From the NCBI GenBank assembly GCA_049325575.1, contig JBMOLK010000273.1:1-43861 (forward strand): 43,861 bases of DNA, read 5' to 3'. The translations under genes and the position numbers were made by a program. Each line of letters starts with the position of its first letter. Position 1 is the first letter of the stretch. The stretch comes from JBMOLK01 sp049325575 (GTDB lineage Bacteria; Bacillota; Clostridia; Acetivibrionales; Acetivibrionaceae). Below are positions 16,484 to 25,773 of the stretch, in pieces. Under the pieces are notes generated by a model. The model saw nothing but the letters and a program-made list of their open reading frames with translations. It ran no database searches and had not been told where the DNA came from.

Positions 16484-16879
16484 CTATTTTATTAATCCCA
16501 GTTTTTTCATAACCTCAACTAGTTTTGTCGTATCAATAGGCTTTGCTGCATAGGCTTCACATCCAGTATCAAAAGCATCATAAACATTAGAGGTATCATT
16601 TAGAGCTGTAGTCATTATAATTTTAACTCTTTTAGAATTCTCAATCCCTTTTTGATTTTCAATATCTCTAATTGCTTTTAACGCTTTTGTCCCGTCAAGC
16701 TTTGGCATCATAATATCAAGGCATACCAAATCGTAGGGTTTCCCATCATCCAGTGCAATCAAAAAAGCGTCTACTGCTTCAAGCCCGTCTATCGTAATGT
16801 CGCATTCTCCATACGAAGAAAGGAATTTGTACAAAAACTTACGGCTTGCAAAATCGTCTTCTGCAATTAGAATTCTCAT
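16484..16879 (-). CDS. Single-domain response regulator (CheY-like)
   Basis: 131 residues, receiver domain only. The acidic pocket (AEDD, residues 6-9), the phospho-acceptor Asp in DLVCLDIMMPKLDG, the Thr of MTTAL and the Lys of AAKPID are all present. Without an output domain it should act by protein contact, as CheY does, or as a phosphate sink. It is the last gene of the operon, 33 bases after the hybrid kinase, which is its likely donor. Confidence 0.9.
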   Translation of the reverse strand: MRILIAEDDFASRKFLYKFLSSYGECDITIDGLEAVDAFLIALDDGKPYDLVCLDIMMPKLDGTKALKAIRDIENQKGIENSKRVKIIMTTALNDTSNVYDAFDTGCEAYAAKPIDTTKLVEVMKKLGLIK

Positions 16880-16912
16880 TTTATTACCCCTTTCCTTACA
16901 TGAAATTTAATG

Positions 16913-19900
16913 TTAAAGCTTTTTTACTTCCTCCTTAATTGCTCCAAAAATCATCTTAACCTCTCCATATTGGTTTTTCCTCGCCCCAAGCTGTATTTTA
17001 AAAGCCAGGTTCTTTATTGTTCCATAACCTTTATTCTGTGCGATCTCTTTTAGCAAAAGAGCATTTTTCTCAATAGCAGATGCGTTTTGTGCTTCTATAG
17101 CAGCTTCCAACCTTTCAGAATATTCAAATAAACTGTTTTTGCATGTTGAAAAGTCTATTTTATTAATACCATTATCTTCTTCATAATCTTCTGTGCTTTT
17201 TGTATAGCAGGTTTCCAATTGCTCAACATCCACAGGCATGCTCTCACTGCCGGTACTAAAAATACGTTCTAGAGCTTTACTCAATTCTTCAAATGAGATA
17301 GGCTTCGGTAAATAATCATCCATTCCCGATGCTATAAATCTTTCACGGTCACCCTGAAGGGCGTGTGCTGTAACTGCAATTATTGGTATATGTCTAAAGG
17401 TCCCTTCCTCTCTCTTTCTGATCCTCCCGGTAGTCTCTATTCCATCCATCTCCGGCATCTGGATATCCATCAGTATTAAATCAAATTCTCTTTCTTCATT
17501 CAATTTTAAAGCCTCAATACCATTGTTTGCAACACTTACAGTATGTCCTTCCGACTTTAACATTCTTGTCATAACTATCTGGTTTACCTTATCATCCTCA
17601 ACAAGAAGTATATTAAGTGCATTATTAACTTTTTCATATACCATACCCTTTGTATGTACTGCTCCTTTTGGTGCTTTATTGTTATTTCCAAAGCTGGCGG
17701 TAAAATAGAATGTACTTCCCTTTTCCTTTTCACTTTCAACCCAGATTTCCCCATTCATCATCTCCACAATCTGCTTGGATATGGCGAGACCTAAACCCGT
17801 GCCGCCATACTTTCTTGTAATGGATCCATCTACCTGACTAAAGCTCCTAAAAAGCCTTCCCATCTCCTCTTTTCCTATACCGATACCGGTATCAGATACT
17901 GCAAACCTTATCTTAACTCTATCCTCAAAGGCTTCAACAACGTCTGCACTTACCTTTACTTCACCAGTATCGGTAAACTTCACAGCATTTGATATAAGGT
18001 TATTTAGTACCTGCTGCAGTCTGTTTGGGTCCCCTGTCAAAGTCCTGGTCATGTCTTTTTGAACCCTGTAAATAAATCTTAGTCCCTTCTCTTCGGCTTG
18101 TGCCAAATGGGATTTTACAGCATTTTCCATAAGTTTTATTATATCAAACTGTATGTTTTCCAGGGTCATCTTGCCTGCTTCGATTTTTGAATAGTCCAGA
18201 ATATCGTTTATAACTCTCAAAAGCAGGTCGGCACATGAATTAATTATACTCAAATTCTCCTTTTGATCATCTGTAAGGTTTGTCTTAAGAGTAAGGTTAG
18301 TCATTCCTATTATTCCGTTTAACGGTGTACGTATTTCATGACTCATATTTGCCAAAAATTCGCTTTTTGCCCTGCTTGCTGCCTCTGCTGCCTCCTTTGC
18401 TTTAAGAAGGTTTTCAGCAACAAGTTTTCTTTCAGTTATATCATAGCAAACCCCCATAAAGCCTGCATAGTTTCCCTCAAGGTCACTAAAGGGCCTGCCA
18501 GCGTCTATAATCCACCTGTACTCACCGTCAAATCTTCTAAGACGGTATTCCGTGGTGAAAGGCTTACGCTCATCTAAAGCCTCTTTATATACTTCCATAT
18601 ATCTTCCAATATCCTCCGGGTGAATACCTTTAAGCCACCCGCTGGACAACTCATGCTCAAGTTTCCTTCCCGTAAAGGTAAGCCACGTTTTGTTAACATA
18701 GTCATACTTTCCATTGGACCGCGCTCTCCAAACGGGAACAGGAAATTCCTCAAACAGAGTAATGTAGAAGTCTCTCGATCTGGCAATGGCTTCCTCCATT
18801 TTCTTTTTAACTGTTATATTATCAAGTGTAATCAATACACAGTTTTCCTCATCCATGGTTACCGGAACAGCACTAAGCCTTAGCCAATGATTTTCCTCCT
18901 TACCATCTATAAAAAAGCTTTGCCTTAGTTCCATCCCCTGAATAGCTTTTCCACTATTTATTACACTTTCTATGGTATTTAACAGCTTGCACTCCCTACA
19001 GTTCTCACTTTTCCCACAGCCTTTTCCCTTTCTATCCATAAAACTATTCAAACAACAAATAGCGTCTCCAATTCTTTGGTTCATAAGATCTGTTAGTTCA
19101 TTTCCAAAGATGTAGGCCAAGGATTCGTTAGCCTTAATTATTAAAGCTTTTTTATTAACAATCAACATACCTACAGGTGCAGAATCGAAAATGGCTTTAA
19201 GATTTCTTTGCTCATTGGCAAGTTTCTCTTCTGCCTTTTTTCTTTCGGTGATATCCTCTGAAACCTCAAGATAATGAGTAATTATACCCTCTGAGTTTCT
19301 TATGGGTGAAACGGATGCAAATTCCCAGTATATTTCCCCATTCTTCTTTCTATGCCTGAATTCTCCCCTCCACTCATTACCTGTGGAGATGGTTTTTAAC
19401 ATATCATTATATATATCTACCGGCTGCTCGTCAGCCCTTAAAAAAAACAGCTTTTTCCCTGTGACCTCCTCCTGGCTGTATCCTGTTTTTTGAGTAAATT
19501 TGGGATTGGAGTATTCAATGTAACCTTTTGTATCGGTTATTACAACAGTACTGGGACTTTGCTCTACGGCCTGCGACAGCTTGTGAAGCTGCTCTTCTGC
19601 CTGCTTTATTCTGGTTATATCCCTAAAAACAACCACTACACCCATTATTCTTTTCTCTGCATCCCTTATAGGTGCGCTGCTTGCTGAAATATACATCTCC
19701 CGTCCGTGCCTTGATACCAGCACTGTATGCTTTTTAAGACCCACAGTTTTGCCTTCCTTAATAACTCTTATAAATGGGTTTTCCGCCGGCTCCCCAGTTC
19801 GTTTATCCAAAATAGTAAAAACATCACTAAGAGGCCTTCCTATGGAATCACTGGCAGACCAGCCTGTCAGGTCCTGTGCCCCTTTATTCATCATAATTAT

Positions 19901-20386
19901 ACTGCCGTTCTGGTCTGTGGTGATCACTCCGTCACCTATGCTTTCAAGTGTGACCGCTAAACGTTCAATTTCCTTTATAAGTTCCTGCTCGAACCTTCTT
20001 TGTTCATATCTTCTTTCATATTCTCTATTTTCTCTGTATATAATTGAAGCTAGTCTTGATAGATCATCCTTAACGCAAAAGTCGCTTACTCCGGCTCTTA
20101 TAATGCTTAGTCCCTGCTCTTTGTCTTCGCTCTTTAAAAGCACAATAAACGGTAATTCTATCTTCATGTTTTCCAGAGTCAGGAACGCCTCCATTATGGA
20201 GACTTTACTGTCGTGATCAAATAATACAAAGCTATAGACTTCCTTTTTTAGTGAAGTCTTAAAATCATATAATGTTTTTATACTTTTTAGAGTAAACCCG
20301 CATCCCATTTCTCTAAAGATTTTTTCAATACTGCATATAATCTTAAGGTCGTCTCCTACAAACAATATATTTGAGTCATTATTCAA
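16913..20386 (-). CDS. Multi-PAS hybrid histidine kinase with degenerate HPt tail
   Basis: About 1157 residues, no membrane helix. Order: a receiver-like N-terminus (1-125), four PAS/PAC domains (roughly 140-265, 270-390, 395-520, 530-655), HisKA with H683 in SHEIRTPLNG, HATPase (N box NNLISNAVKF, G boxes DTGIGIG and GGTGLGLAI), and a receiver with D974 in LILMDIQMPEMDG. The last 85 residues look like an HPt domain, but the expected His is Leu (L1110 in ALLLKE). The third PAS contains Cys 444, 445, 457, 463 and 466, which could bind a metal or react to redox. I start at TTG 20386, with GAGGTG seven bases upstream; an ATG at 20410 has no ribosome site. It is in one operon with the che genes, so it may feed or read the chemosensory pathway. 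Confidence 0.88.
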   Translation of the reverse strand: MNNDSNILFVGDDLKIICSIEKIFREMGCGFTLKSIKTLYDFKTSLKKEVYSFVLFDHDSKVSIMEAFLTLENMKIELPFIVLLKSEDKEQGLSIIRAGVSDFCVKDDLSRLASIIYRENREYERRYEQRRFEQELIKEIERLAVTLESIGDGVITTDQNGSIIMMNKGAQDLTGWSASDSIGRPLSDVFTILDKRTGEPAENPFIRVIKEGKTVGLKKHTVLVSRHGREMYISASSAPIRDAEKRIMGVVVVFRDITRIKQAEEQLHKLSQAVEQSPSTVVITDTKGYIEYSNPKFTQKTGYSQEEVTGKKLFFLRADEQPVDIYNDMLKTISTGNEWRGEFRHRKKNGEIYWEFASVSPIRNSEGIITHYLEVSEDITERKKAEEKLANEQRNLKAIFDSAPVGMLIVNKKALIIKANESLAYIFGNELTDLMNQRIGDAICCLNSFMDRKGKGCGKSENCRECKLLNTIESVINSGKAIQGMELRQSFFIDGKEENHWLRLSAVPVTMDEENCVLITLDNITVKKKMEEAIARSRDFYITLFEEFPVPVWRARSNGKYDYVNKTWLTFTGRKLEHELSSGWLKGIHPEDIGRYMEVYKEALDERKPFTTEYRLRRFDGEYRWIIDAGRPFSDLEGNYAGFMGVCYDITERKLVAENLLKAKEAAEAASRAKSEFLANMSHEIRTPLNGIIGMTNLTLKTNLTDDQKENLSIINSCADLLLRVINDILDYSKIEAGKMTLENIQFDIIKLMENAVKSHLAQAEEKGLRFIYRVQKDMTRTLTGDPNRLQQVLNNLISNAVKFTDTGEVKVSADVVEAFEDRVKIRFAVSDTGIGIGKEEMGRLFRSFSQVDGSITRKYGGTGLGLAISKQIVEMMNGEIWVESEKEKGSTFYFTASFGNNNKAPKGAVHTKGMVYEKVNNALNILLVEDDKVNQIVMTRMLKSEGHTVSVANNGIEALKLNEEREFDLILMDIQMPEMDGIETTGRIRKREEGTFRHIPIIAVTAHALQGDRERFIASGMDDYLPKPISFEELSKALERIFSTGSESMPVDVEQLETCYTKSTEDYEEDNGINKIDFSTCKNSLFEYSERLEAAIEAQNASAIEKNALLLKEIAQNKGYGTIKNLAFKIQLGARKNQYGEVKMIFGAIKEEVKKL

Positions 20387-20442
20387 TAGTCTACACCTCT
20401 TTAAAGCCATATGGGTATCATTACATTAACACCGTCATACTT

Positions 20443-21483
20443 CTACAGCATGGAATATACCAACTGTGGTATCGAATCAAGGGGTGCCTGTTTTTCAACT
20501 GCTCCCATATCATAGGCAACTTTAGGCATTCCATAAACAACTGATGACTTTTCATCCTGTCCGATGGTTCTGGCACCTTTTTGCCTCATAGCATAAAGTC
20601 CCTTTGCGCCATCACTGCCCATACCCGTCAGGATTATCCCTACTGCATTTCTTCCGGCAGCCGACGCCACGGAGTTAAACAGGACATCTACAGACGGGCA
20701 GTGTCCACTTACCTTTTCTCCTCTTTGGCACTCCACCACAAATATACTTCCGCTTTTTTTCAGCTTCATATGATAATCTCCCGGTGCAATTAATACTCTT
20801 CCGGGATAAACCTTATCACCGTTTTCTGCTTCCTTAACCTCCATAAGACAGGTATTATTGAGCCTCTCGGCATACATCCTTGTAAAAACCGGAGGCATAT
20901 GCTGTACTATGACAGTACCCGGAATATCACGGGGAAACATTCTTAATACACTGAATATAGCTTCTGTTCCACCAGTTGAAGCACCTATGGCGATTATCTT
21001 GTTTGAGGTCTCATTAACACTATTTCCAACAGTTTTAGCCGCAACGGTCTCTTTCTTCCAGTGTCCTACTTTTGCGGTTGAAGCAATCTTTATTTTAATT
21101 ATCAATTCGTTTATAAGAGATTCTATACCCTTAGGATTATTAAGATTTGGTTTTGTAACAAAGTCAACAGCCCCGGCGTTTAGAGCATCAAAAACATTTT
21201 CGCTTACGGCACTTACTACAACTACCGGTATGGGATACTGGGGCATAAGCCTTTTTAGAAACTCAATACCATTCATTCTGGGCATTTCAACATCAAGTGT
21301 CATAACATCCGGCTCAAATTCAATAATCTTGTCTCTGGCAGAATACGGATCGGATGCAGTTGCAATAACCTCAATAGCCGCATCCTGTGCTATACCCCTG
21401 GCAAGAGTTTCTCTAAACACAAGTGAGTCATCTACAATCAGAACTTTTATTTTTCTTCTGATACTTGTTCTTTTAGTATCCAC
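20443..21483 (-). CDS. cheB: Chemotaxis methylesterase CheB
   Basis: Removes methyl groups from (and deamidates) chemoreceptors when phosphorylated. 346 residues: receiver domain (about 12-130, acceptor D64 in MTLDVEMPRMNG), linker, then the CheB esterase domain (about 165-345) with the Ser of GASTGGTEA, the His of IVQHMPP and the Asp of GMGSDGAKG. GTG start with AAGGA nine bases upstream. Five bases after cheR, as is usual for the pair. Confidence 0.95.
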   Translation of the reverse strand: MDTKRTSIRRKIKVLIVDDSLVFRETLARGIAQDAAIEVIATASDPYSARDKIIEFEPDVMTLDVEMPRMNGIEFLKRLMPQYPIPVVVVSAVSENVFDALNAGAVDFVTKPNLNNPKGIESLINELIIKIKIASTAKVGHWKKETVAAKTVGNSVNETSNKIIAIGASTGGTEAIFSVLRMFPRDIPGTVIVQHMPPVFTRMYAERLNNTCLMEVKEAENGDKVYPGRVLIAPGDYHMKLKKSGSIFVVECQRGEKVSGHCPSVDVLFNSVASAAGRNAVGIILTGMGSDGAKGLYAMRQKGARTIGQDEKSSVVYGMPKVAYDMGAVEKQAPLDSIPQLVYSML

Positions 21484-21488
21484 CTTAT

Positions 21489-22307
21489 CTATTCCTTTCT
21501 ATAGACTGCAGGCATAATATATTTATACTTTGTCTCATCACGGTTTAGGGATTCGGAATGTCCTATAAACAGATAGCCCCCTGGTTCTGTAAACTCATAG
21601 AATCTATTTACCAAATCCCTTTTTGTCTCTTGGTCAAAATATATCATTACATTTCTACAAAATATAGCATGAAACTTTTTCTTAAAGGGAAAGGTGCTGT
21701 TCATTAAGTTAAACAACCTGAATATAACCTCTCCTTTAATACTATCCGTCACGACACTCTTTTCCTCATCCAGCTTTCTAAAAAACCTTTTCCGCCAGCC
21801 TTCCGGTACTGCTTCCAGATGTTCGTTGGAGTAAATACCGTTTGTTGCAGTCTGAATAACGTTCATTGAAATGTCAGTAGCCAGAATCCTGGTATCCCAT
21901 AATGCCTTTTCAGAACCGAAGAAATCCGAAATAATCATGGCCAGGGTATATGGTTCTTCACCGGTTGAACAGCCTGCGCTCCATACTCTAAGATCTTTGG
22001 AAGCCTTAAGTGATGCAGACCAAAAAGGAAGTACACCTGTCTTAAAAAACTGAAAGTGGTCAGGTTCCCTCATAAAGAAGGTATGATTTGTAGTGATTTT
22101 GTTTATAAGATTGGTTACAGCTTCACCTGTCGAATCCCCAACCACATAGTTGTAATATTCTGAAAAACTGCTGAAGTTTTTTTGATGTAATATATTCTGC
22201 AGCCTTCCTACTACAAGAGCTTTTTTCTTTTCACTCAAGTTTATTCCATAGTTGCTTTTTACGTATTCGGTTAATTTGTCGAACTCTTTATCGGTTATTG
22301 TAATCAT
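21489..22307 (-). CDS. cheR: Chemoreceptor methyltransferase CheR
   Basis: Methylates receptor glutamates with S-adenosylmethionine. About 272 residues: an all-helical N-terminal domain, then a SAM-binding domain with VWSAGCSTGEEPYTLAM, ILATDISMNVIQTA and FHAIFCRNVMIYFD, all typical of CheR. I choose ATG 22307 (MITITDKEFDKL), with GGTG and GAGG close upstream; TTG 22319 would add four residues. Lies between cheW and cheB in the operon. Confidence 0.94.
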   Translation of the reverse strand: MITITDKEFDKLTEYVKSNYGINLSEKKKALVVGRLQNILHQKNFSSFSEYYNYVVGDSTGEAVTNLINKITTNHTFFMREPDHFQFFKTGVLPFWSASLKASKDLRVWSAGCSTGEEPYTLAMIISDFFGSEKALWDTRILATDISMNVIQTATNGIYSNEHLEAVPEGWRKRFFRKLDEEKSVVTDSIKGEVIFRLFNLMNSTFPFKKKFHAIFCRNVMIYFDQETKRDLVNRFYEFTEPGGYLFIGHSESLNRDETKYKYIMPAVYRKE

Positions 22308-22328
22308 ATCCCTCACCAAATGTATTAT

Positions 22329-22823
22329 TTAAGATACCTGGCTTAAATTTTCGCATTCTTCATCGTTAAGCAGCTTGTTACAGTCAAGGAGAAGCTTAAC
22401 TTCATCCCCGATTTTTCCAATTCCCTTGATATATTTATTGTTAAAGCCTGTATGGGCATCGGGAGGAGGAACTATGTCATTTTCTGAAATTGAAACCACT
22501 TCAGCTACGCTGTCTACAATAAGTCCCACTGAAATATCCTTTATATCCACAACTACAATACATGTTCTGTCATTATAATCTTTTGACTCTTTCTTAAACC
22601 GAAGTCTGACATCTAAAACCGGTATTATTTTTCCTCTCAAGTTTATAATTCCCTTTATATAGTCTGGTAATTCGGGCACTTCGGTTATCTGCTGGATTCC
22701 AATTATTTCTGTAACATATTTGATTTCTATTCCGTATACTTCCTTTCCAATGATAAATGTAAGATATTTTCCCTTCTGAGTATCTTCTTCCAAATCCAAA
22801 ATGTTTTCTAATGTTTCATTCAT
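22329..22823 (-). CDS. cheW: Chemotaxis coupling protein CheW
   Basis: Adapter that joins receptors to CheA. 164 residues forming one CheW SH3-like double barrel: YLTFIIGKEVYGIEIKYVTEI, VPELPDYIKGIINLRGKIIPVLDVRLRF and VGLIVDSVAEVVSI are characteristic. A short acidic tail follows. ATG with AGGAGG seven bases upstream. Confidence 0.94.
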   Translation of the reverse strand: MNETLENILDLEEDTQKGKYLTFIIGKEVYGIEIKYVTEIIGIQQITEVPELPDYIKGIINLRGKIIPVLDVRLRFKKESKDYNDRTCIVVVDIKDISVGLIVDSVAEVVSISENDIVPPPDAHTGFNNKYIKGIGKIGDEVKLLLDCNKLLNDEECENLSQVS

Positions 22824-22872
22824 AATCTTGCCTCCTAACTTTTTTTGTTTTTTATACTAACGGCCTGGTGTA

Positions 22873-24999
22873 CTAACTGATTAATCCTGCAATATCCAAT
22901 ATCAGACTTATATTTCCATCACCTAGAAGTGTACATCCTGCAATACCTTTCACTTTCTTGATATATTTAGGAAGTGCCTTTACTACCACCTGCTGCTCTC
23001 CCAACAATGCATCTGCAAAAATACATAATACCTTGTTATCATTTTCAACCATTACTATTATTCCATCTCTAATGTCTACCACTTCAGTATCAATCTTGTA
23101 TAACTTGTGAAGTCTTAATATAGGGTATGCTTCTCCTCTGACCATAATCATCTCATTGCCGTTTATATCTTCAATCAAAGCTTCATTCTTCACCTTAAAA
23201 GATTCTTTAATTGATATGGTAGGTATGGTATACCTGGAATTACCAATTTTTATAGTCATACCGTCAATGATGGCAAGAGTAAGAGGAAATTTGATTGAGA
23301 TAGTGGTACCGTTCCCCGGTACACTATCGACCTGAATGGCTCCGCCTACCATTTCGATATTTTTGGATACAATGTCCATTCCGACTCCACGGCCTGAAAA
23401 TTCCGTTACATTATCCTTGGTTGAAAATCCCGGCATAAATATAAATGAATATATTTCCTTATCAGTCAGCTCATTTTCAGGTTTATAGATAAGGCCGTTT
23501 TCTCTTGCCTTGTTTAGTATTTTATCCTTATCGAGTCCTTTTCCGTCATCCTTTACTATTATCCAAACATCTCCGCCTGCATTCTTTGCTTCAAGAATCA
23601 ATTTACCCAAAGAAGGTTTTCCCTTTTCTACCCTTTCATTAACCTCTTCAATTCCATGGTCAATAGAGTTACGTATCAAATGAATCAGAGGGTCGGAAAT
23701 TCTTTCTATGATATTTTTATCAACCTCGGTTTCCTCTCCGATTATTTCAAGGTCAACGGATTTGTTTAACTTCTTGCTCATATCCCTCACGATTCTGTTC
23801 ATCTTCTGGAAGGTCATTGAAAGTGGTACCATACGAATAGACATGACCACATCCTGAAGCTCGTTTGTTATTTTATTAAGCTGTCTTGCTGCCTTATGAA
23901 AGTTGTCCAGAGGAAGTCCTGCAAGCTCTGGATTTTGAGTTACCATAGCCTCGGAAATGACTAACTCTCCAACCAAATCCATAAGCTTGTCCAGTTTTAA
24001 TATATTAACACTTATTACACTTTGCTTGCCGGAAGACGCGCTATCCCTGCTCTGCCCACTGCCCATTCCCCTAGGTACCGACTGTTCCTGACCAAGACCT
24101 TTTCCTGTTGTATCTTGCAGAGCATCATCCAGTATAATTTCCTTTTTTTTCTTTAAGGCTTTATCTTCCTCATCACTATTCTCGCTATCTGCAAATTCCA
24201 TATCACCGGACAGCATATCGTCAGTTACATATACCTCAAGGCTTTCCAGGAAGATAGTATGGTTCAGTCTGTCCCTTACTTCATCAAGCCCCAGGTCGGT
24301 GTTAAATACTATTTTAAAGCCTTCCTTTTGGATGATTTCACACCCGCTGTCACCCTCCATAATATCTTCAGGATAGAAATAAGTTACTTCAGCAATTTGT
24401 TTCAAATCGTGAATAACCGAAAATGCCCTTATGTTTTCCATGTCGCATCCGTCTTCAAACTTAATGTACGCTTCATATTTGTGGCTCTTTGGACTTGTCC
24501 CCATTTTGTTTGAACTTATATAGTATTTTTGCTCATGGCTGCTGTTTTTTGCTTTTTTACCGGTTTGTTTTGATCCCTTAGCACTGCCATTTACGCTTTT
24601 TAAGGTCTCAAGACACTCATTGATTTTTTTGATAAGGCCGGAAGCATCCCCGTTAGGGTCCATCCCGTTTTCAATTTTTGCTGTCTCACTTTTAATAAAA
24701 TCAATTCCGTCCAACACAATGTCGATTATTTGGGATGAATCAACTTTTTCCGGTTTTTCCTCGCGTAGATAAAAGAACAGATCTTCAATGGAATGTGCCA
24801 GTGATGAAATACTATCAAAAAGCATCATGGCGGAAGAGCCCTTAACAGTATGCATAATTCTGAATATTTCATTAATGGTAGACTCAAAACCACTGCCTTT
24901 TTCACTGCTAATAAGAGATTGTTCAAGTTGATCCATTAATTGAAATGTTTCAAATATGAACATTTCAAGCATAGGTTCACGACTCATACTATCCGTCAA
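22873..24999 (-). CDS. cheA: Chemotaxis histidine kinase CheA
   Basis: Phosphorylates CheY and CheB. 708 residues with P1 to P5 in order: HPt (about 5-110, phosphorylated H50 in RIMHTVKGSSA), a P2-like region (about 165-265), a charged linker, P3 dimerisation (from VNILKLDKLMDLVGELVISEA), P4 ATPase (HLIRNSIDHGIE; DDGKGLD; GRGVGMDIV) and P5 CheW-like (from IDGMTIKIGNSRYTIPT). The start is TTG with AGGAG nine bases upstream; ATG at 24987 is an alternative. No other kinase-specific domain is fused. Confidence 0.95.
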   Translation of the reverse strand: MTDSMSREPMLEMFIFETFQLMDQLEQSLISSEKGSGFESTINEIFRIMHTVKGSSAMMLFDSISSLAHSIEDLFFYLREEKPEKVDSSQIIDIVLDGIDFIKSETAKIENGMDPNGDASGLIKKINECLETLKSVNGSAKGSKQTGKKAKNSSHEQKYYISSNKMGTSPKSHKYEAYIKFEDGCDMENIRAFSVIHDLKQIAEVTYFYPEDIMEGDSGCEIIQKEGFKIVFNTDLGLDEVRDRLNHTIFLESLEVYVTDDMLSGDMEFADSENSDEEDKALKKKKEIILDDALQDTTGKGLGQEQSVPRGMGSGQSRDSASSGKQSVISVNILKLDKLMDLVGELVISEAMVTQNPELAGLPLDNFHKAARQLNKITNELQDVVMSIRMVPLSMTFQKMNRIVRDMSKKLNKSVDLEIIGEETEVDKNIIERISDPLIHLIRNSIDHGIEEVNERVEKGKPSLGKLILEAKNAGGDVWIIVKDDGKGLDKDKILNKARENGLIYKPENELTDKEIYSFIFMPGFSTKDNVTEFSGRGVGMDIVSKNIEMVGGAIQVDSVPGNGTTISIKFPLTLAIIDGMTIKIGNSRYTIPTISIKESFKVKNEALIEDINGNEMIMVRGEAYPILRLHKLYKIDTEVVDIRDGIIVMVENDNKVLCIFADALLGEQQVVVKALPKYIKKVKGIAGCTLLGDGNISLILDIAGLIS

Positions 25000-25052
25000 A
25001 TCACATCACTCCTATTTTTTGAGGCTTAATTATTACAGACTGCTTTATATTT

Positions 25053-25406
25053 TTACAATTTCTCAAGGGCTTGTACGACGTAATCTTCTTTGAAAGGTTT
25101 TACTATAAATCCTTTTGCGCCGGCTAGAATTGCGTCTTTTACAAAACATTCCTGTCCCATTGAGGATATCATTACAATCTTGGCGTTAGGATCAAACTCC
25201 TTAATCATCTTGACAGCTTTAATCCCGTCACAAATAGGCATTGTTATATCCATCGTAACTATATCAGGCTTTATTTCCTTATACTTATTAACAGCTACTA
25301 TCCCATTCTCAGCTTCTCCCACCACCTCAAATCCATTCCTTTCAAGCATCATTCTAAGTGATGTTCTCATAAAACCTGCGTCGTCAGCTACAAGAATCCT
25401 TTTCAT
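25053..25406 (-). CDS. cheY: Chemotaxis response regulator CheY
   Basis: 117-residue receiver with DD near the start (VADDAGFMRT), phospho-acceptor Asp in DIVTMDITMPICDG, conserved Ser in MISSMG and Lys in IVKPFKEDYV. These match CheY more closely than a transcription regulator's receiver. I use ATG 25406, with GGAG ten bases upstream; a GTG nine bases earlier is too near that site. First gene of the chemosensory operon, 53 bases before cheA. Confidence 0.92.
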   Translation of the reverse strand: MKRILVADDAGFMRTSLRMMLERNGFEVVGEAENGIVAVNKYKEIKPDIVTMDITMPICDGIKAVKMIKEFDPNAKIVMISSMGQECFVKDAILAGAKGFIVKPFKEDYVVQALEKL

Positions 25407-25613
25407 CCTCTTCACGCTCCAACTTATTTGGTTTATATTAAATTTGTGTTATGGAATAAGCTACGTTCCCCTAAAAACTGATAAATATTGTTTAACTAGA
25501 CTTGCCGTGTTAAATATCTTAAGTCATATACATTTTACACAAGCAACAAAACTGGAATAATGAAACCTATCAGGCATGCAATCGAATTTAACATAATAAG
25601 TACTTATAATTAT

Positions 25614-25642
25614 ATTATGCCATTTATTTGCAGTTAAATCAA
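25614..25642 (-). promoter_or_regulatory. Candidate promoter of the chemosensory operon
   Basis: TTGATT (25637-25642) and CATAAT (25614-25619) on the minus strand are 17 bases apart. It would give a leader of about 200 bases before cheY. I saw no sigma-D/28 type match (TAAA then GCCGATAA) in this interval. The interval 25416-25773 has no gene. Confidence 0.3.
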
Positions 25643-25660
25643 GAAAAACAAATATTTTAT

Positions 25661-25689
25661 TTGAAGTTTATATCGAATTTTATTATACT
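25661..25689 (+). promoter_or_regulatory. Candidate sigma-A promoter of the MBL-fold gene
   Basis: TTGAAG (25661-25666) and TATACT (25684-25689) are separated by 17 bases on the plus strand, 85 bases before the MBL-fold gene start. It overlaps nothing coding and is close to consensus. Confidence 0.5.
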
Positions 25690-25773
25690 ATTATTAACAC
25701 TAATTTTAATATATTTTTTCTAGCCAGGTAAAAAATCTCAATAAAAATAAATAATTGCAGCGAGGTTGGACAT

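Noticed and set aside
25416..25773. Sigma-D (flagellar-type) promoter for the chemosensory operon
   Set aside because: No TAAA-N15-GCCGATAA-like match was found; only a mediocre sigma-A-like candidate is visible.
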